This document shows positions 37,746 to 45,567 of a stretch of 64,000 nt of DNA, one piece after another; position 1 is the stretch's first letter; each line of letters starts with the position of its first letter. Origin of the DNA: Sphingobacterium sp. N143. Its GTDB lineage: Bacteria; Bacteroidota; Bacteroidia; Sphingobacteriales; Sphingobacteriaceae. The stretch covers positions 457,913 through 521,912 of the forward strand of contig NZ_JACAIS010000002.1 in NCBI RefSeq assembly GCF_030325625.1. Direction: 5' to 3'. The position numbers were made by a program, and so were the translations under genes. The notes beneath the pieces were generated by a model that saw nothing but the letters and a program-made list of their open reading frames with translations, was not told the DNA's origin and searched no databases.

Positions 37746-38948
37746 ATGAGATCAGAAATACTTGTTTTTGTGATCTTTGTGCTTCTTTCCTTTCGTACAA
37801 CAGCACAGGTCACTCCCCGAATAGAAAATCAAAAAGATACATCAGCACATCTTGCACCCGCAAAAACAAGATTGATCTTTCAGCTTGAACATGAGAGTGG
37901 AGGCGAGCTTAAATTCAATGAAAGAACCAAGGAGACACTCGCAGATTCTTATTACAGTGGCCTCAACTTTCGTGTTGGCTTTCAGACACAGTTTCAGGAT
38001 TCATTAAAGAGCATCTACAACGAACTGTACAACTACCCTATTTATGGAGTCGGCATCTACAGCAGCACCTTTGGCCAGGAGCACCTTGGGCGCCCCTTTG
38101 CTGTTTATGGCTTTGTTGCCATACCAATCAAACCAAAGGTCAATAGAAGATGGAATTTCAATTACAGAATCGCATTGGGCCTTTCGGGCCGGTTCAATCC
38201 ATATAATGAAGAGGAGAACCCATTCAATCTGATCATAGGGAGCAAAAACAATGTATTTATTGATTTTGGACTCCAGGCCAATTACAGATTAAGCAGAAAA
38301 TTCCAGGTGGGTGCAGGTGTGGCGTTCCATCATTTCAGCAATGGTGCCCTGGCCTTGCCAAACACAGGGATTAATTTACTTCCGTTGAGTCTTTCCGTGG
38401 CCTATACGCCGACAAGCAGACCATTTGATTTCCGGAAAAGCACCATTCCAAAAATGGAAGATACGGAAGAGCTCCACTTCAACTACGCCTTTGGCTTCAA
38501 ACAGATCGACCGTGAGCATGATAGTCAATATTTCAAATCTACCTTGGGGGCTTATTACAGTAAGCATTTCGGATACAAATGGCGTCTTGGTGCCGGAATG
38601 GATGTATTCTATTCAGCCAGTGGAAATGACGAAAAAGTAGCCGGTGAAAAAGCAGGTAAATTCTCAGCCCTGTTTTCATATGGCCCTGCATTCTATATTG
38701 ACCATGTGTTAAACTCGAGATTATATATCAATGGAAATGTTGGTGTATACCTGCACCGCAACAAGTTCAATGGCGAGAGCGTCCCAGTATACCTTCGAGC
38801 CGGAGTTCGCTACAAAGTATACAAAGACTTCTTTGCCGGAGTTTCCATCAAAGCACATGGCGGCAAAGCAGATTTTATCGAATGGACCACTGGCTATGGA
38901 TTTAAGTTAGGGAAGAAACGTGCAGAAAAGGCAGATGGAATAGATTAA
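37746..38948 (+). CDS. Acyloxyacyl hydrolase / PagL-like lipid A 3-O-deacylase
   Basis: The 400-residue outer-membrane barrel protein has a signal peptide (about 1-20, ending TTAQ). The stretch FHHFSNGALALPNTGIN contains the His196-x-Ser198 pair that matches the catalytic His/Ser of PagL, the outer-membrane enzyme that removes an acyl chain from lipid A. The protein is about twice the size of PagL, as in the Bacteroidota group annotated acyloxyacyl hydrolase. The barrel is suggested by alternating strands and aromatic ends. It would alter the host-visible or permeability properties of lipid A; the activity is inferred. Confidence 0.82.
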   Translation: MRSEILVFVIFVLLSFRTTAQVTPRIENQKDTSAHLAPAKTRLIFQLEHESGGELKFNERTKETLADSYYSGLNFRVGFQTQFQDSLKSIYNELYNYPIYGVGIYSSTFGQEHLGRPFAVYGFVAIPIKPKVNRRWNFNYRIALGLSGRFNPYNEEENPFNLIIGSKNNVFIDFGLQANYRLSRKFQVGAGVAFHHFSNGALALPNTGINLLPLSLSVAYTPTSRPFDFRKSTIPKMEDTEELHFNYAFGFKQIDREHDSQYFKSTLGAYYSKHFGYKWRLGAGMDVFYSASGNDEKVAGEKAGKFSALFSYGPAFYIDHVLNSRLYINGNVGVYLHRNKFNGESVPVYLRAGVRYKVYKDFFAGVSIKAHGGKADFIEWTTGYGFKLGKKRAEKADGID

Positions 38949-38984
38949 GAATCAGGGCAACCAAGAGAAAAAGAAAAAATTGAT

Positions 38985-39017
38985 ATAAAAAAAAGCGTTC
39001 GTGATGAACGCTTTTTT
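38985..39017. terminator. Bidirectional intrinsic terminator at the end of the tRNA array
   Basis: AAAAAAAGCGTTC and GAACGCTTTTTT enclose a 5-base loop. It serves the PagL-like gene on the plus strand and the tRNA transcript on the minus strand. Confidence 0.82.
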
Positions 39018-39021
39018 GTTG

Positions 39022-39096
39022 TGGGGATTACTGGATTCGAACCAGTGACCCCTACCTTGTCGAGGTAGTGCTCTAAACCAGCTGAGCTAAATCCCC
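39022..39096 (-). tRNA. tRNA-Val (GAC)
   Basis: The 75-base cloverleaf has a 7-base acceptor stem GGGGATT/AATCCCC, D arm GCTC/GAGC, anticodon stem CTACC/GGTAG and T arm ACTGG/CCAGT. The anticodon loop reads TCGACAA, giving anticodon GAC for valine. Position 33 is C instead of the nearly universal U. CCA is not encoded. It is the last of four valine tRNAs and is separated from the others by a terminator-like hairpin. Confidence 0.9.
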
Positions 39097-39100
39097 AAAT

Positions 39101-39130
39101 GAAAAAAAAGCATCAATGCCTGATGCTTTT
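39101..39130 (-). terminator. Terminator-like hairpin inside the tRNA array
   Basis: On the minus strand GCATCA, a GGCAT loop, TGATGC and then eight T residues form a canonical intrinsic terminator. It lies between the third tRNA-Val(TAC) and tRNA-Val(GAC), so it should reduce expression of the latter unless read through. Confidence 0.75.
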
Positions 39131-39131
39131 G

Positions 39132-39206
39132 TGGAGGCTACTGGATTCGAACCAGTGACCCTCTGCTTGTAAGGCAGATGCTCTGAACCAGCTGAGCTAA
39201 GCCTCC
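39132..39206 (-). tRNA. tRNA-Val (TAC)
   Basis: Complete cloverleaf with acceptor stem GGAGGCT/AGCCTCC and anticodon loop CTTACAA (anticodon TAC). It is identical to the copy at 39306-39380. CCA is not encoded. Confidence 0.95.
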
Positions 39207-39218
39207 GTTTTGGAATGG

Positions 39219-39293
39219 TGGAGAATACTGGATTCGAACCAGTGACCCTCTGCTTGTAAGGCAGATGCTCTGAACCAGCTGAGCTAATTCTCC
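39219..39293 (-). tRNA. tRNA-Val (TAC), acceptor-stem variant
   Basis: It matches the other two TAC copies except for the acceptor stem, GGAGAAT/ATTCTCC instead of GGAGGCT/AGCCTCC. The changes are compensatory, so pairing is kept and the gene is probably functional. Discriminator base A; CCA not encoded. Confidence 0.95.
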
Positions 39294-39305
39294 GACTTTG
39301 TATGG

Positions 39306-39380
39306 TGGAGGCTACTGGATTCGAACCAGTGACCCTCTGCTTGTAAGGCAGATGCTCTGAACCAGCTGAGCTAAGCCTCC
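39306..39380 (-). tRNA. tRNA-Val (TAC)
   Basis: First tRNA of the array in transcription order, with acceptor stem GGAGGCT/AGCCTCC and anticodon TAC. It begins about 33 bases after the predicted transcription start of the promoter at 39419-39448. Confidence 0.95.
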
Positions 39381-39418
39381 ATACTTTTTTAAAGAACGCC
39401 GTTCCCTAATTGCGTGTG

Positions 39419-39448
39419 CAAATATAGCTTAAAAATTCTATTCTCAAA
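39419..39448 (-). promoter_or_regulatory. Promoter of the valine tRNA array
   Basis: On the minus strand TTTG (39445-39448), 18 bases, TATATTTG (39419-39426). Both boxes match the Bacteroidota consensus exactly. The array has no other visible promoter. Confidence 0.72.
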
Positions 39449-39519
39449 ATTATTTTCAAAGATTTTCTCCCCTAAAGACCACAACAAGCTAAAAAACACC
39501 CACATAATTTTCCCCCGGA

Positions 39520-41589
39520 TTAATCATAGAACTTCCACGAAACACCAAATCTAAAGTTGGCCGTATTCATCGGATAACGTCTGACCGTATAGTACCCATG
39601 TGGATAAAAATTCTGATTTAAAAAATTATAACTCAGAAACATATTCACACGCTGTATATTGGCTGTCAACCATAGATCCATGATCGGATATGTTGAAAAT
39701 TCGATTTGTTGATAAGCATTGTAAAACTGTCCTGTTCCCATCGAATAATTTGGATTCGCATAAGGTGTGTTGAATTTGGCATCGATACCAATGCTATAGT
39801 CAATGACTTTATAAAAGAGATTGCTATAATAAAGGCTATGCCAGGTATATAGTTCTGGGACCGCCAATACATTCTGTTGGTCAGTCTTTTGATACACAAC
39901 CAGATTGTCAAAAGTAAAACGACGGATTTTGAATTTTTGCCCAACCGTCACTTTCAACAGATTAGCTTTATCCAGTTGGGTCGGATTGATCCATTTATCC
40001 TTTTTAGGGTCATTTTGCGCATTTGACAGTTCCGCAAAATAAGTATAATTATTCATCAGGAAATATTCCACTTTTCCATGAAAGCCCAATGCAGGGTTCG
40101 CATATTGGAAACCGAGGTTCTGGATTTTTATCTTTTTCAGATCCAGGTCATTCCATTTTCCATAAGTATAGTTCAGGTTATTAAAAACCATTTCTGGAGA
40201 CTTATTTTGCGAGTAGGCAGAAAGCGTCACCTTACCAATCTTATCCCCCATAGAGATATCGGCCTTTGCTTCATATAAGAAATCACCAATATTATGACCG
40301 AAAACGATCTGATTCGCTTTTAAACTAAAATCCAGGCGATCTGAAAACTTATAGCCAAGTTCCCCTTTCACGATTCCGTTTTGATAGAACTGGTCAAAAG
40401 CAGTACTATCCGGTAATTTTTTCTTGGGTTCGGGATATAGTGACGGATTGGTATAATAACGCATAGAGTCTATCTGGGTTTGTTCCACCCAGTTCATATC
40501 ATGCTGGAAAGCCAAATTCAGTTTCGCCTCATTCTTAAAAATTGATTTTCCACGCAGAAAAAAGTTATACTCAAATTCATTGGACACATTGGTAATGGCC
40601 GTTTTATCATTATTTAAGTTCAGCGCCTGGTTGTTATAAGGTAATGCCGCATTTCCATCAGCTAAATTCTTAAAAAAACCATAGGTCTGCCTTCTGACCC
40701 GGGTATTATGCGCCATGCTGTTTGTCGGATAGATCTGCATGGTCGGCTTCCCTTTGTCTACTGTATCGAGACGACCGAGGTAAAGCGACTGGCGCAAGAA
40801 CAAAGAATTGTCGCCCCATTTCGTCCTTGGCGTATTGGCTTTACTGGGATCATACAATTTCGGGATAAACCGGTCCGGCGCCTGCCTATTTTCAGGAGCA
40901 AAAGGCAGGTTCTCTATCAAGGAGCCATTTTCCATAGCTTCCAGTCGGTTAAAGACCGCACTCACCAACATGTTGTATCGGTTATTTTTTGACTCATACC
41001 AGGATGATACCGAAGCCTTCATGTCGGAATATTCCTGAGCCAGATAATAACCGTCCGTCTTCGTTGAATGAAAATCTACGTTCATGTTCCATTGTGGTGT
41101 GATATTCTGTGCCACCCTGGCCCGAAAGACCTGATCATCAAAAAAGAACCCTACGGCCGACAGTTCCGAATAACGTGCCCGTGCCCTAAAATACTGAACA
41201 GAGTCCGGGTTCAATAGATAGCGTTCCAATGCGGTAAAGCCAGATTGAAACCCAATTGTTTTCTTGGGCTGAAACAACAAGTCACGTGTCGCCAGGCCGT
41301 AAGACCCCAGATTCACGCTAGGATTCCAAGGTAAATTTTGAGGATTATAGTACTGATAGTTATGATGTGAAGTATCTATTTGTCGCGTATATGTCCCTTT
41401 CTTTAACATGTCCAATGTGGCGTAACGAATATATTTTGAAGACAGGATCACAGAATCCTTTTTTCCATCTTCCTTGGCTCTCGCTGAATCCAGAGCACTG
41501 CTCCATTCCTCTGTGCTTTGTGCCATCAGATCCATGGAACAAACCAGTAAGACACACAGTGCGGCTAATACGCGTACGATCAACTTCAT
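39520..41589 (-). CDS. Putative outer-membrane porin (Porin_10 family)
   Basis: The 689-residue protein has a signal peptide (about 1-23, ending LMAQ) and a long region of alternating hydrophobic and polar strands ending in an aromatic tail (FGVSWKFYD), as expected of a beta-barrel. Features such as NPWNPSVNLGSYGLATRDLLFQ resemble the Bacteroidota putative porin family. The solute is unknown. It follows punA after 24 bases on the same strand, so nucleoside uptake is a tempting but unproven idea. Confidence 0.8.
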   Translation of the reverse strand: MKLIVRVLAALCVLLVCSMDLMAQSTEEWSSALDSARAKEDGKKDSVILSSKYIRYATLDMLKKGTYTRQIDTSHHNYQYYNPQNLPWNPSVNLGSYGLATRDLLFQPKKTIGFQSGFTALERYLLNPDSVQYFRARARYSELSAVGFFFDDQVFRARVAQNITPQWNMNVDFHSTKTDGYYLAQEYSDMKASVSSWYESKNNRYNMLVSAVFNRLEAMENGSLIENLPFAPENRQAPDRFIPKLYDPSKANTPRTKWGDNSLFLRQSLYLGRLDTVDKGKPTMQIYPTNSMAHNTRVRRQTYGFFKNLADGNAALPYNNQALNLNNDKTAITNVSNEFEYNFFLRGKSIFKNEAKLNLAFQHDMNWVEQTQIDSMRYYTNPSLYPEPKKKLPDSTAFDQFYQNGIVKGELGYKFSDRLDFSLKANQIVFGHNIGDFLYEAKADISMGDKIGKVTLSAYSQNKSPEMVFNNLNYTYGKWNDLDLKKIKIQNLGFQYANPALGFHGKVEYFLMNNYTYFAELSNAQNDPKKDKWINPTQLDKANLLKVTVGQKFKIRRFTFDNLVVYQKTDQQNVLAVPELYTWHSLYYSNLFYKVIDYSIGIDAKFNTPYANPNYSMGTGQFYNAYQQIEFSTYPIMDLWLTANIQRVNMFLSYNFLNQNFYPHGYYTVRRYPMNTANFRFGVSWKFYD

Positions 41590-41613
41590 CTAAAATAAAT
41601 ATATAGTCTAAAT

Positions 41614-42429
41614 TTACTGCAAAGCTATCAATTCTTTCAAAATTAATGTCATCTTAGGTTCCGCTTTCTCTGCCACTATCACGATTTCTTGTAGAGAGAC
41701 CGGTTTTAGCCGATCGTGAAAGCCTTCGTCCGTAACAACAGAAATAGCAAACACCGGAAGCGCCATGTGATTAGCCACAATAACTTCGGGCACAGTACTC
41801 ATCCCCACCACGTCACCTCCAATAAGCCGCATATAACGATACTCAGCCTTTGTTTCCAGATTCGGCCCCGGAGAAGAAACATACACCACCCGATGTGCAG
41901 AAATAGCATGTTTTGAAGCGATTTCGAGTGCCTGTTCAATCATTTTATGGTTATAGGGCTCGCTCATATCCGGAAAACGCGGTCCAAATTCAGCTAAGTT
42001 TTGTCCCCGCAAAGGATTGTCAGGCAGCAGGTTGATATGGTCTTCAATGATCCCCAGGTCCCCGTTCCTGATTGCCGGATTTAACGATCCTGCGGCATTG
42101 GACACAAAGAGCTTCTGCACCCCCAGAATTTTCATGATACGAATTGGAAAGGTGATCTGCTGCATATCATAACCCTCGTAGTAATGCAAACGTCCCTGCA
42201 TGGCCACAACTCTTCGTCCGCTCAATTTTCCAAAAATCAATTTGCCTGAGTGGAACTCAACTGTAGAAATAGGAAAATTAGGAATATTCGAATACATCAG
42301 CTGATATTCGATCTCAATCTCATCAGCCAGTTTACCTAAACCAGTACCTAGGATGATACCGAATTCTGGAGTAAAATCTCCAATTTTTCTACGGATGAAC
42401 TCCGTAGTCTCGTTTATACTGTGATACAT
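41614..42429 (-). CDS. punA: Purine-nucleoside phosphorylase (trimeric PNP type)
   Basis: It cleaves inosine and guanosine with phosphate to base and ribose 1-phosphate. The 271-residue protein shows the class II PNP features: GIILGTGLGKL (phosphate loop), MQGRLHYYEGYDM, VSNAAGSLNP, and GGDVVGMSTVPEVIVANH with the base-binding region. The product hypoxanthine is the substrate of Hpt, which is also in this window. It has its own strong promoter directly upstream and is followed after 24 bases by the porin gene. Confidence 0.95.
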   Translation of the reverse strand: MYHSINETTEFIRRKIGDFTPEFGIILGTGLGKLADEIEIEYQLMYSNIPNFPISTVEFHSGKLIFGKLSGRRVVAMQGRLHYYEGYDMQQITFPIRIMKILGVQKLFVSNAAGSLNPAIRNGDLGIIEDHINLLPDNPLRGQNLAEFGPRFPDMSEPYNHKMIEQALEIASKHAISAHRVVYVSSPGPNLETKAEYRYMRLIGGDVVGMSTVPEVIVANHMALPVFAISVVTDEGFHDRLKPVSLQEIVIVAEKAEPKMTLILKELIALQ

Positions 42430-42452
42430 ACGTACAAAAAAACTAAGTAACT

Positions 42453-42484
42453 CAAACTTAACTTAATTTTTCTGCACGTACAAA
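42453..42484 (-). promoter_or_regulatory. Promoter of punA
   Basis: On the minus strand TTTG (42481-42484), 20 bases, TAAGTTTG (42453-42460). This is the best full-consensus example in the window. The leader is about 18 bases. It separates punA from the salvage genes upstream. Confidence 0.7.
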
Positions 42485-42498
42485 TCAAATATAAAGAC

Positions 42499-43989
42499 TT
42501 AATGATGTGAAAGCGCTCCTTCACTCGCCTTGCCCGGTGAGCTGGCCAATAGCATCAAAAAGGTGATAAAACCATTGATAATAATTAAGTCCAGTCCGAT
42601 AACATAGGGCGTATACACCTCAATGACATATGTTTTCAATATGTATAGCAATGTCGGTGAGAGCACACAGATATAGGGAACAGCTTTATCGAGGACAGCA
42701 TTTTTGGTGAAGATGCCAAAAACAAACAGCCCCAATAATGGACCATAGGTATAACTGGCAGCGGTAAATATGGCATTGACCACCGAATCATCATTGATCA
42801 GCTTGAATATAAGAATCACCAGCAACATCACAATTGAAAAAGCGAAATGTACATAATTACGTTTTTTAACAAGAACAGGATCGTTCGGATTTTCCTTTTT
42901 ATTGAAATTTAAGAAATCCACACAAAAAGAAGTCGTCAACGCTGTAAGGGCGCTATCGGTTGTGGCAAATGTCGCTGCAGTAAGCCCCATCATGAAGATA
43001 ATCGCCGGCACGATGGCCAGATGGTTCAGGGCAATCTCAGGATAGAGATAATCCCGTGTGGCCAATTGTGACACGTCAATACCATTCTTTTCTGCATAGA
43101 TATAGAGCAGTGCACCCACAGCCAAAAAGAAAATATTGATCACCACAAATACACTGGTGAAGGTAATCATATTCTTCTGTGCTTCTTTGATCGTCCCCAT
43201 GGAGAGATTCTTTTGCATCAGGTCCTGGTCAAGGCCCGTCATGGCTATCGTGACAAAAATCCCCCCTAGAAACTGTTTCCAAAAATTCGCTTTGGTACTG
43301 ACAAAATCATCCCAGAAGAAGATTTTGGAATAACTACTTTCTTTTACCGCTTCAAATGTGTCCACAATTCCAAAATCAAGACCTTTTGCCATAAAATAGA
43401 TCGAAAGAATAACTGCTGTCACCAGAAATGTTGTCTGCAAGGTATCCGTCACAATGATTGTCTTTAAGCCCCCTTTATTGGTATATAGCCAGATCAGCAC
43501 CAGGCAAATGATCACCGTAATGGCAAAGGGCACATTCCAGGTATCAAAAATAAAATGCTGCAGAACGATAGCGACCAGATACAGGCGGAAAGCTGAGCCT
43601 ATGGTCCGGGAGACCAAAAAAATAGCTGCCCCTGTCTTGTAGGTCGTATGACCAAAGCGTTCTTCCAGATAAGTATATATCGAAGTCAGCTTCATTCGGT
43701 AATAAAGGGGGAGAAGCACATAGGCAATGATCACAAAGCCCACCGCATTACCGAGGACGAATTGGAAATAACTGAATTCTGAAGCCCCAACTGCCCCTGG
43801 GACAGAAATAAAAGTCACCCCCGAGAGTGCAGTCCCGATCATCCCGAAAGCGACCATATACCATTTTGAATTCCGGTTCGCAACAAAAAATGTTGAATTG
43901 TCAGAAGATCCTTTTGAAGTAAAGTGGGCAACAGCTAATAAAACCGCAAAATAGATAACGATAAAGGACAATAATATGATAGGTGACAT
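42499..43989 (-). CDS. Sodium:solute symporter, probably for MurNAc (MurT-like)
   Basis: The 496-residue SSS-family inner-membrane transporter has about 13 hydrophobic segments. Family features near the N terminus include NRNSKWYMVAFGMIGTALSGVTFISVPG. The gene lies 37 bases after murQ on the same strand. In Tannerella forsythia an SSS-type transporter (MurT) encoded with murK and murQ takes up N-acetylmuramic acid, so the same role is likely. The substrate is inferred from context, since the SSS family also carries sialic acid, proline and other sugars. It is the last gene of the salvage series. Confidence 0.8.
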   Translation of the reverse strand: MSPIILLSFIVIYFAVLLAVAHFTSKGSSDNSTFFVANRNSKWYMVAFGMIGTALSGVTFISVPGAVGASEFSYFQFVLGNAVGFVIIAYVLLPLYYRMKLTSIYTYLEERFGHTTYKTGAAIFLVSRTIGSAFRLYLVAIVLQHFIFDTWNVPFAITVIICLVLIWLYTNKGGLKTIIVTDTLQTTFLVTAVILSIYFMAKGLDFGIVDTFEAVKESSYSKIFFWDDFVSTKANFWKQFLGGIFVTIAMTGLDQDLMQKNLSMGTIKEAQKNMITFTSVFVVINIFFLAVGALLYIYAEKNGIDVSQLATRDYLYPEIALNHLAIVPAIIFMMGLTAATFATTDSALTALTTSFCVDFLNFNKKENPNDPVLVKKRNYVHFAFSIVMLLVILIFKLINDDSVVNAIFTAASYTYGPLLGLFVFGIFTKNAVLDKAVPYICVLSPTLLYILKTYVIEVYTPYVIGLDLIIINGFITFLMLLASSPGKASEGALSHH

Positions 43990-44026
43990 AATTCGTTTTT
44001 AATAGGTGATTTTGTATAGAAGTGTT

Positions 44027-44839
44027 TTAATGTGTCGCTTGATAGGCCTCAATGGCTTGTCTGACATTGCCAAACTGTTCCAGCAATGCTGCAGCCTCTT
44101 CCTCCGTTGCTCCCGTCTGATCCATAATGATACGCACACCCCGTCCCACTAATTTGTGGTTTGACAGCTGCATGTCGACCATTTTATTTCCTTTGACCCT
44201 TCCCAATTGAATCATGACGGCCGTACTGAACATATTCAGCACAAGTTTCTGGGCGGTACCTGATTTCATCCGGGTGGATCCGGTCACAAACTCAGGTCCT
44301 ACGATAACTTCTATTGGATACTGTGCGACAGCAGCAATTGGAGATCCGCCGTTACAGACAATACAGCCTGTCACCAGCCCTTTCTCATTCGCCTTTTTCA
44401 GTCCACCGATCACATAGGGTGTCGTACCAGAAGCCGCGATACCGATCACAATATCATTCTCATCGATGTCATAAGCCTCCATATCCTTCCATGCTTGTTC
44501 CATATCATCTTCAGCAAATTCAACAGCCTTACGGATAGCCGTATCCCCCCCAGCTATCAGTCCTATGATCCACTCAAATGGCACTCCATAAGTCGGAGGT
44601 AACTCAGATGCATCCAAGACGCCCAACCGACCGCTCGTACCTGCACCGATGTAAAAAGTCCGGCCTCCGGCCTTCATCTTCTCCACAGTAACCTTCACCA
44701 ATGCTTCAATCTGAGGAATTGACTGTTCAACAGCTAGTGGCACAGATTTATCCTCATTATTGATATTAGTCAATAATTCATGTACAGACATCTTGTCCAA
44801 ATCCTGATAATTCGAATCTTTCTCCGTTGTATTAACCAT
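44027..44839 (-). CDS. murQ: N-acetylmuramic acid 6-phosphate etherase
   Basis: MurQ cleaves the lactyl ether of MurNAc 6-phosphate to give GlcNAc 6-phosphate and D-lactate. The 270-residue SIS-fold protein has GAGTSGRLGVLDASELPPTYG, containing the first catalytic Glu, and AVEFAEDDMEQAW, the second acidic region; SGTTPYVIGGLK is the sugar-phosphate loop. It lies 23 bases after the deacetylase frame and 37 before the symporter gene. It needs phosphorylated MurNAc, but no kinase gene is present in the window. Confidence 0.96.
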   Translation of the reverse strand: MVNTTEKDSNYQDLDKMSVHELLTNINNEDKSVPLAVEQSIPQIEALVKVTVEKMKAGGRTFYIGAGTSGRLGVLDASELPPTYGVPFEWIIGLIAGGDTAIRKAVEFAEDDMEQAWKDMEAYDIDENDIVIGIAASGTTPYVIGGLKKANEKGLVTGCIVCNGGSPIAAVAQYPIEVIVGPEFVTGSTRMKSGTAQKLVLNMFSTAVMIQLGRVKGNKMVDMQLSNHKLVGRGVRIIMDQTGATEEEAAALLEQFGNVRQAIEAYQATH

Positions 44840-44862
44840 TCTTAATCTATATAGTAAATTCT

Positions 44863-45567
44863 TTATTTCATTAAATCGGGCACATCCACAAATCGATAAC
44901 CCTTTTCTTTTAATCTCTTGATGATATCATCCAGATGATGATATAATTTATCTTGCCGCCGGGGGTCTGTTCCCATATGAATCAATATCAAAAAACCCCG
45001 GAGCCCAAATCGTGATTCATAAGACCAAAGCTGCTCCATAATTGCCACCGAAGAAAGGTAACGCTTACCCATTTCTGGATAAGTATAATCTGCTGCTGTC
45101 CGCAATCCCGGTGTATAATTGACAGAAAGCAGTCCCATATCCTTAGCCCACGCTACAGTCTGGCGATTATACCACTCATACGAAGGAATATAATAACGCA
45201 AGTGATCCGTATGTATTCCCAGCGCCTCCAATTCCCTTAAATTATTGCTCAGATCACTAACAAAAGAATCCTGACCGACCAATAATTTATCCCGATGTGT
45301 CCAATCGCTGACCAGAAGATGCTTATCAGAATGTCCTGACACCATATGCCCATCGTGCAGCATCTGCTGGACATAAGGTTTAAACGCAGGATTCCGCATA
45401 TAATCGCCCGTCAAGAAGAAAGAGCCTTTTACATGATTGAGCTTCAAGCTATTCAGTATTGTTGGTGTCCCTTCAGAAAGATCATGGCCTGTAAAGACCA
45501 AAGCTATCTGCCTTTTCGTGGTATCACCACGAACAAGGGCACCATAGCGATCCCATACTACTTTTTT
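44863..45567 (-). CDS. Polysaccharide deacetylase (NodB) domain, in the -1 frame of the GH9 gene
   Basis: The frame encodes about 234 residues with NodB-type sequence. It has FTGHDLSEGTP (motif 1 Asp), SGHSDKH (the H-x3-H zinc motif) and FLILIHMG (a terminal His motif). The family removes N-acetyl groups from polysaccharides such as peptidoglycan or chitin. The only usable independent start is a TTG at 45501, inside the first strand of the fold. The coding signal continues upstream in this frame (WDRYGALVRGDTTKRQIAL) back to the A6 run at 45562-45567. The domain is therefore most likely made as the C-terminal half of the GH9 protein by a -1 frameshift, or the gene is split by an indel. Confidence 0.8.
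   Translation of the reverse strand, partial: KKVVWDRYGALVRGDTTKRQIALVFTGHDLSEGTPTILNSLKLNHVKGSFFLTGDYMRNPAFKPYVQQMLHDGHMVSGHSDKHLLVSDWTHRDKLLVGQDSFVSDLSNNLRELEALGIHTDHLRYYIPSYEWYNRQTVAWAKDMGLLSVNYTPGLRTAADYTYPEMGKRYLSSVAIMEQLWSYESRFGLRGFLILIHMGTDPRRQDKLYHHLDDIIKRLKEKGYRFVDVPDLMK
45509..45541 (-). other. Stable hairpin downstream of the GH9/deacetylase frame junction
   Basis: TTCGTGGT and ACCACGAA (45515-45522 and 45526-45533) form a perfect 8-base stem with a 3-base loop. Further pairs extend it to about 14 base pairs with two single-base bulges. It starts about 19 bases after the slippery heptamer, longer than the usual 5-9. It lies inside coding sequence. Confidence 0.6.

Noticed and set aside
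45501..45503. Independent translation of the deacetylase from the TTG at 45501
   Set aside because: This start would cut away conserved sequence just upstream in the same frame (WDRYGALVRGDTTKRQIA), and no ribosome-binding site is seen. A frameshift or a split gene explains the data better.
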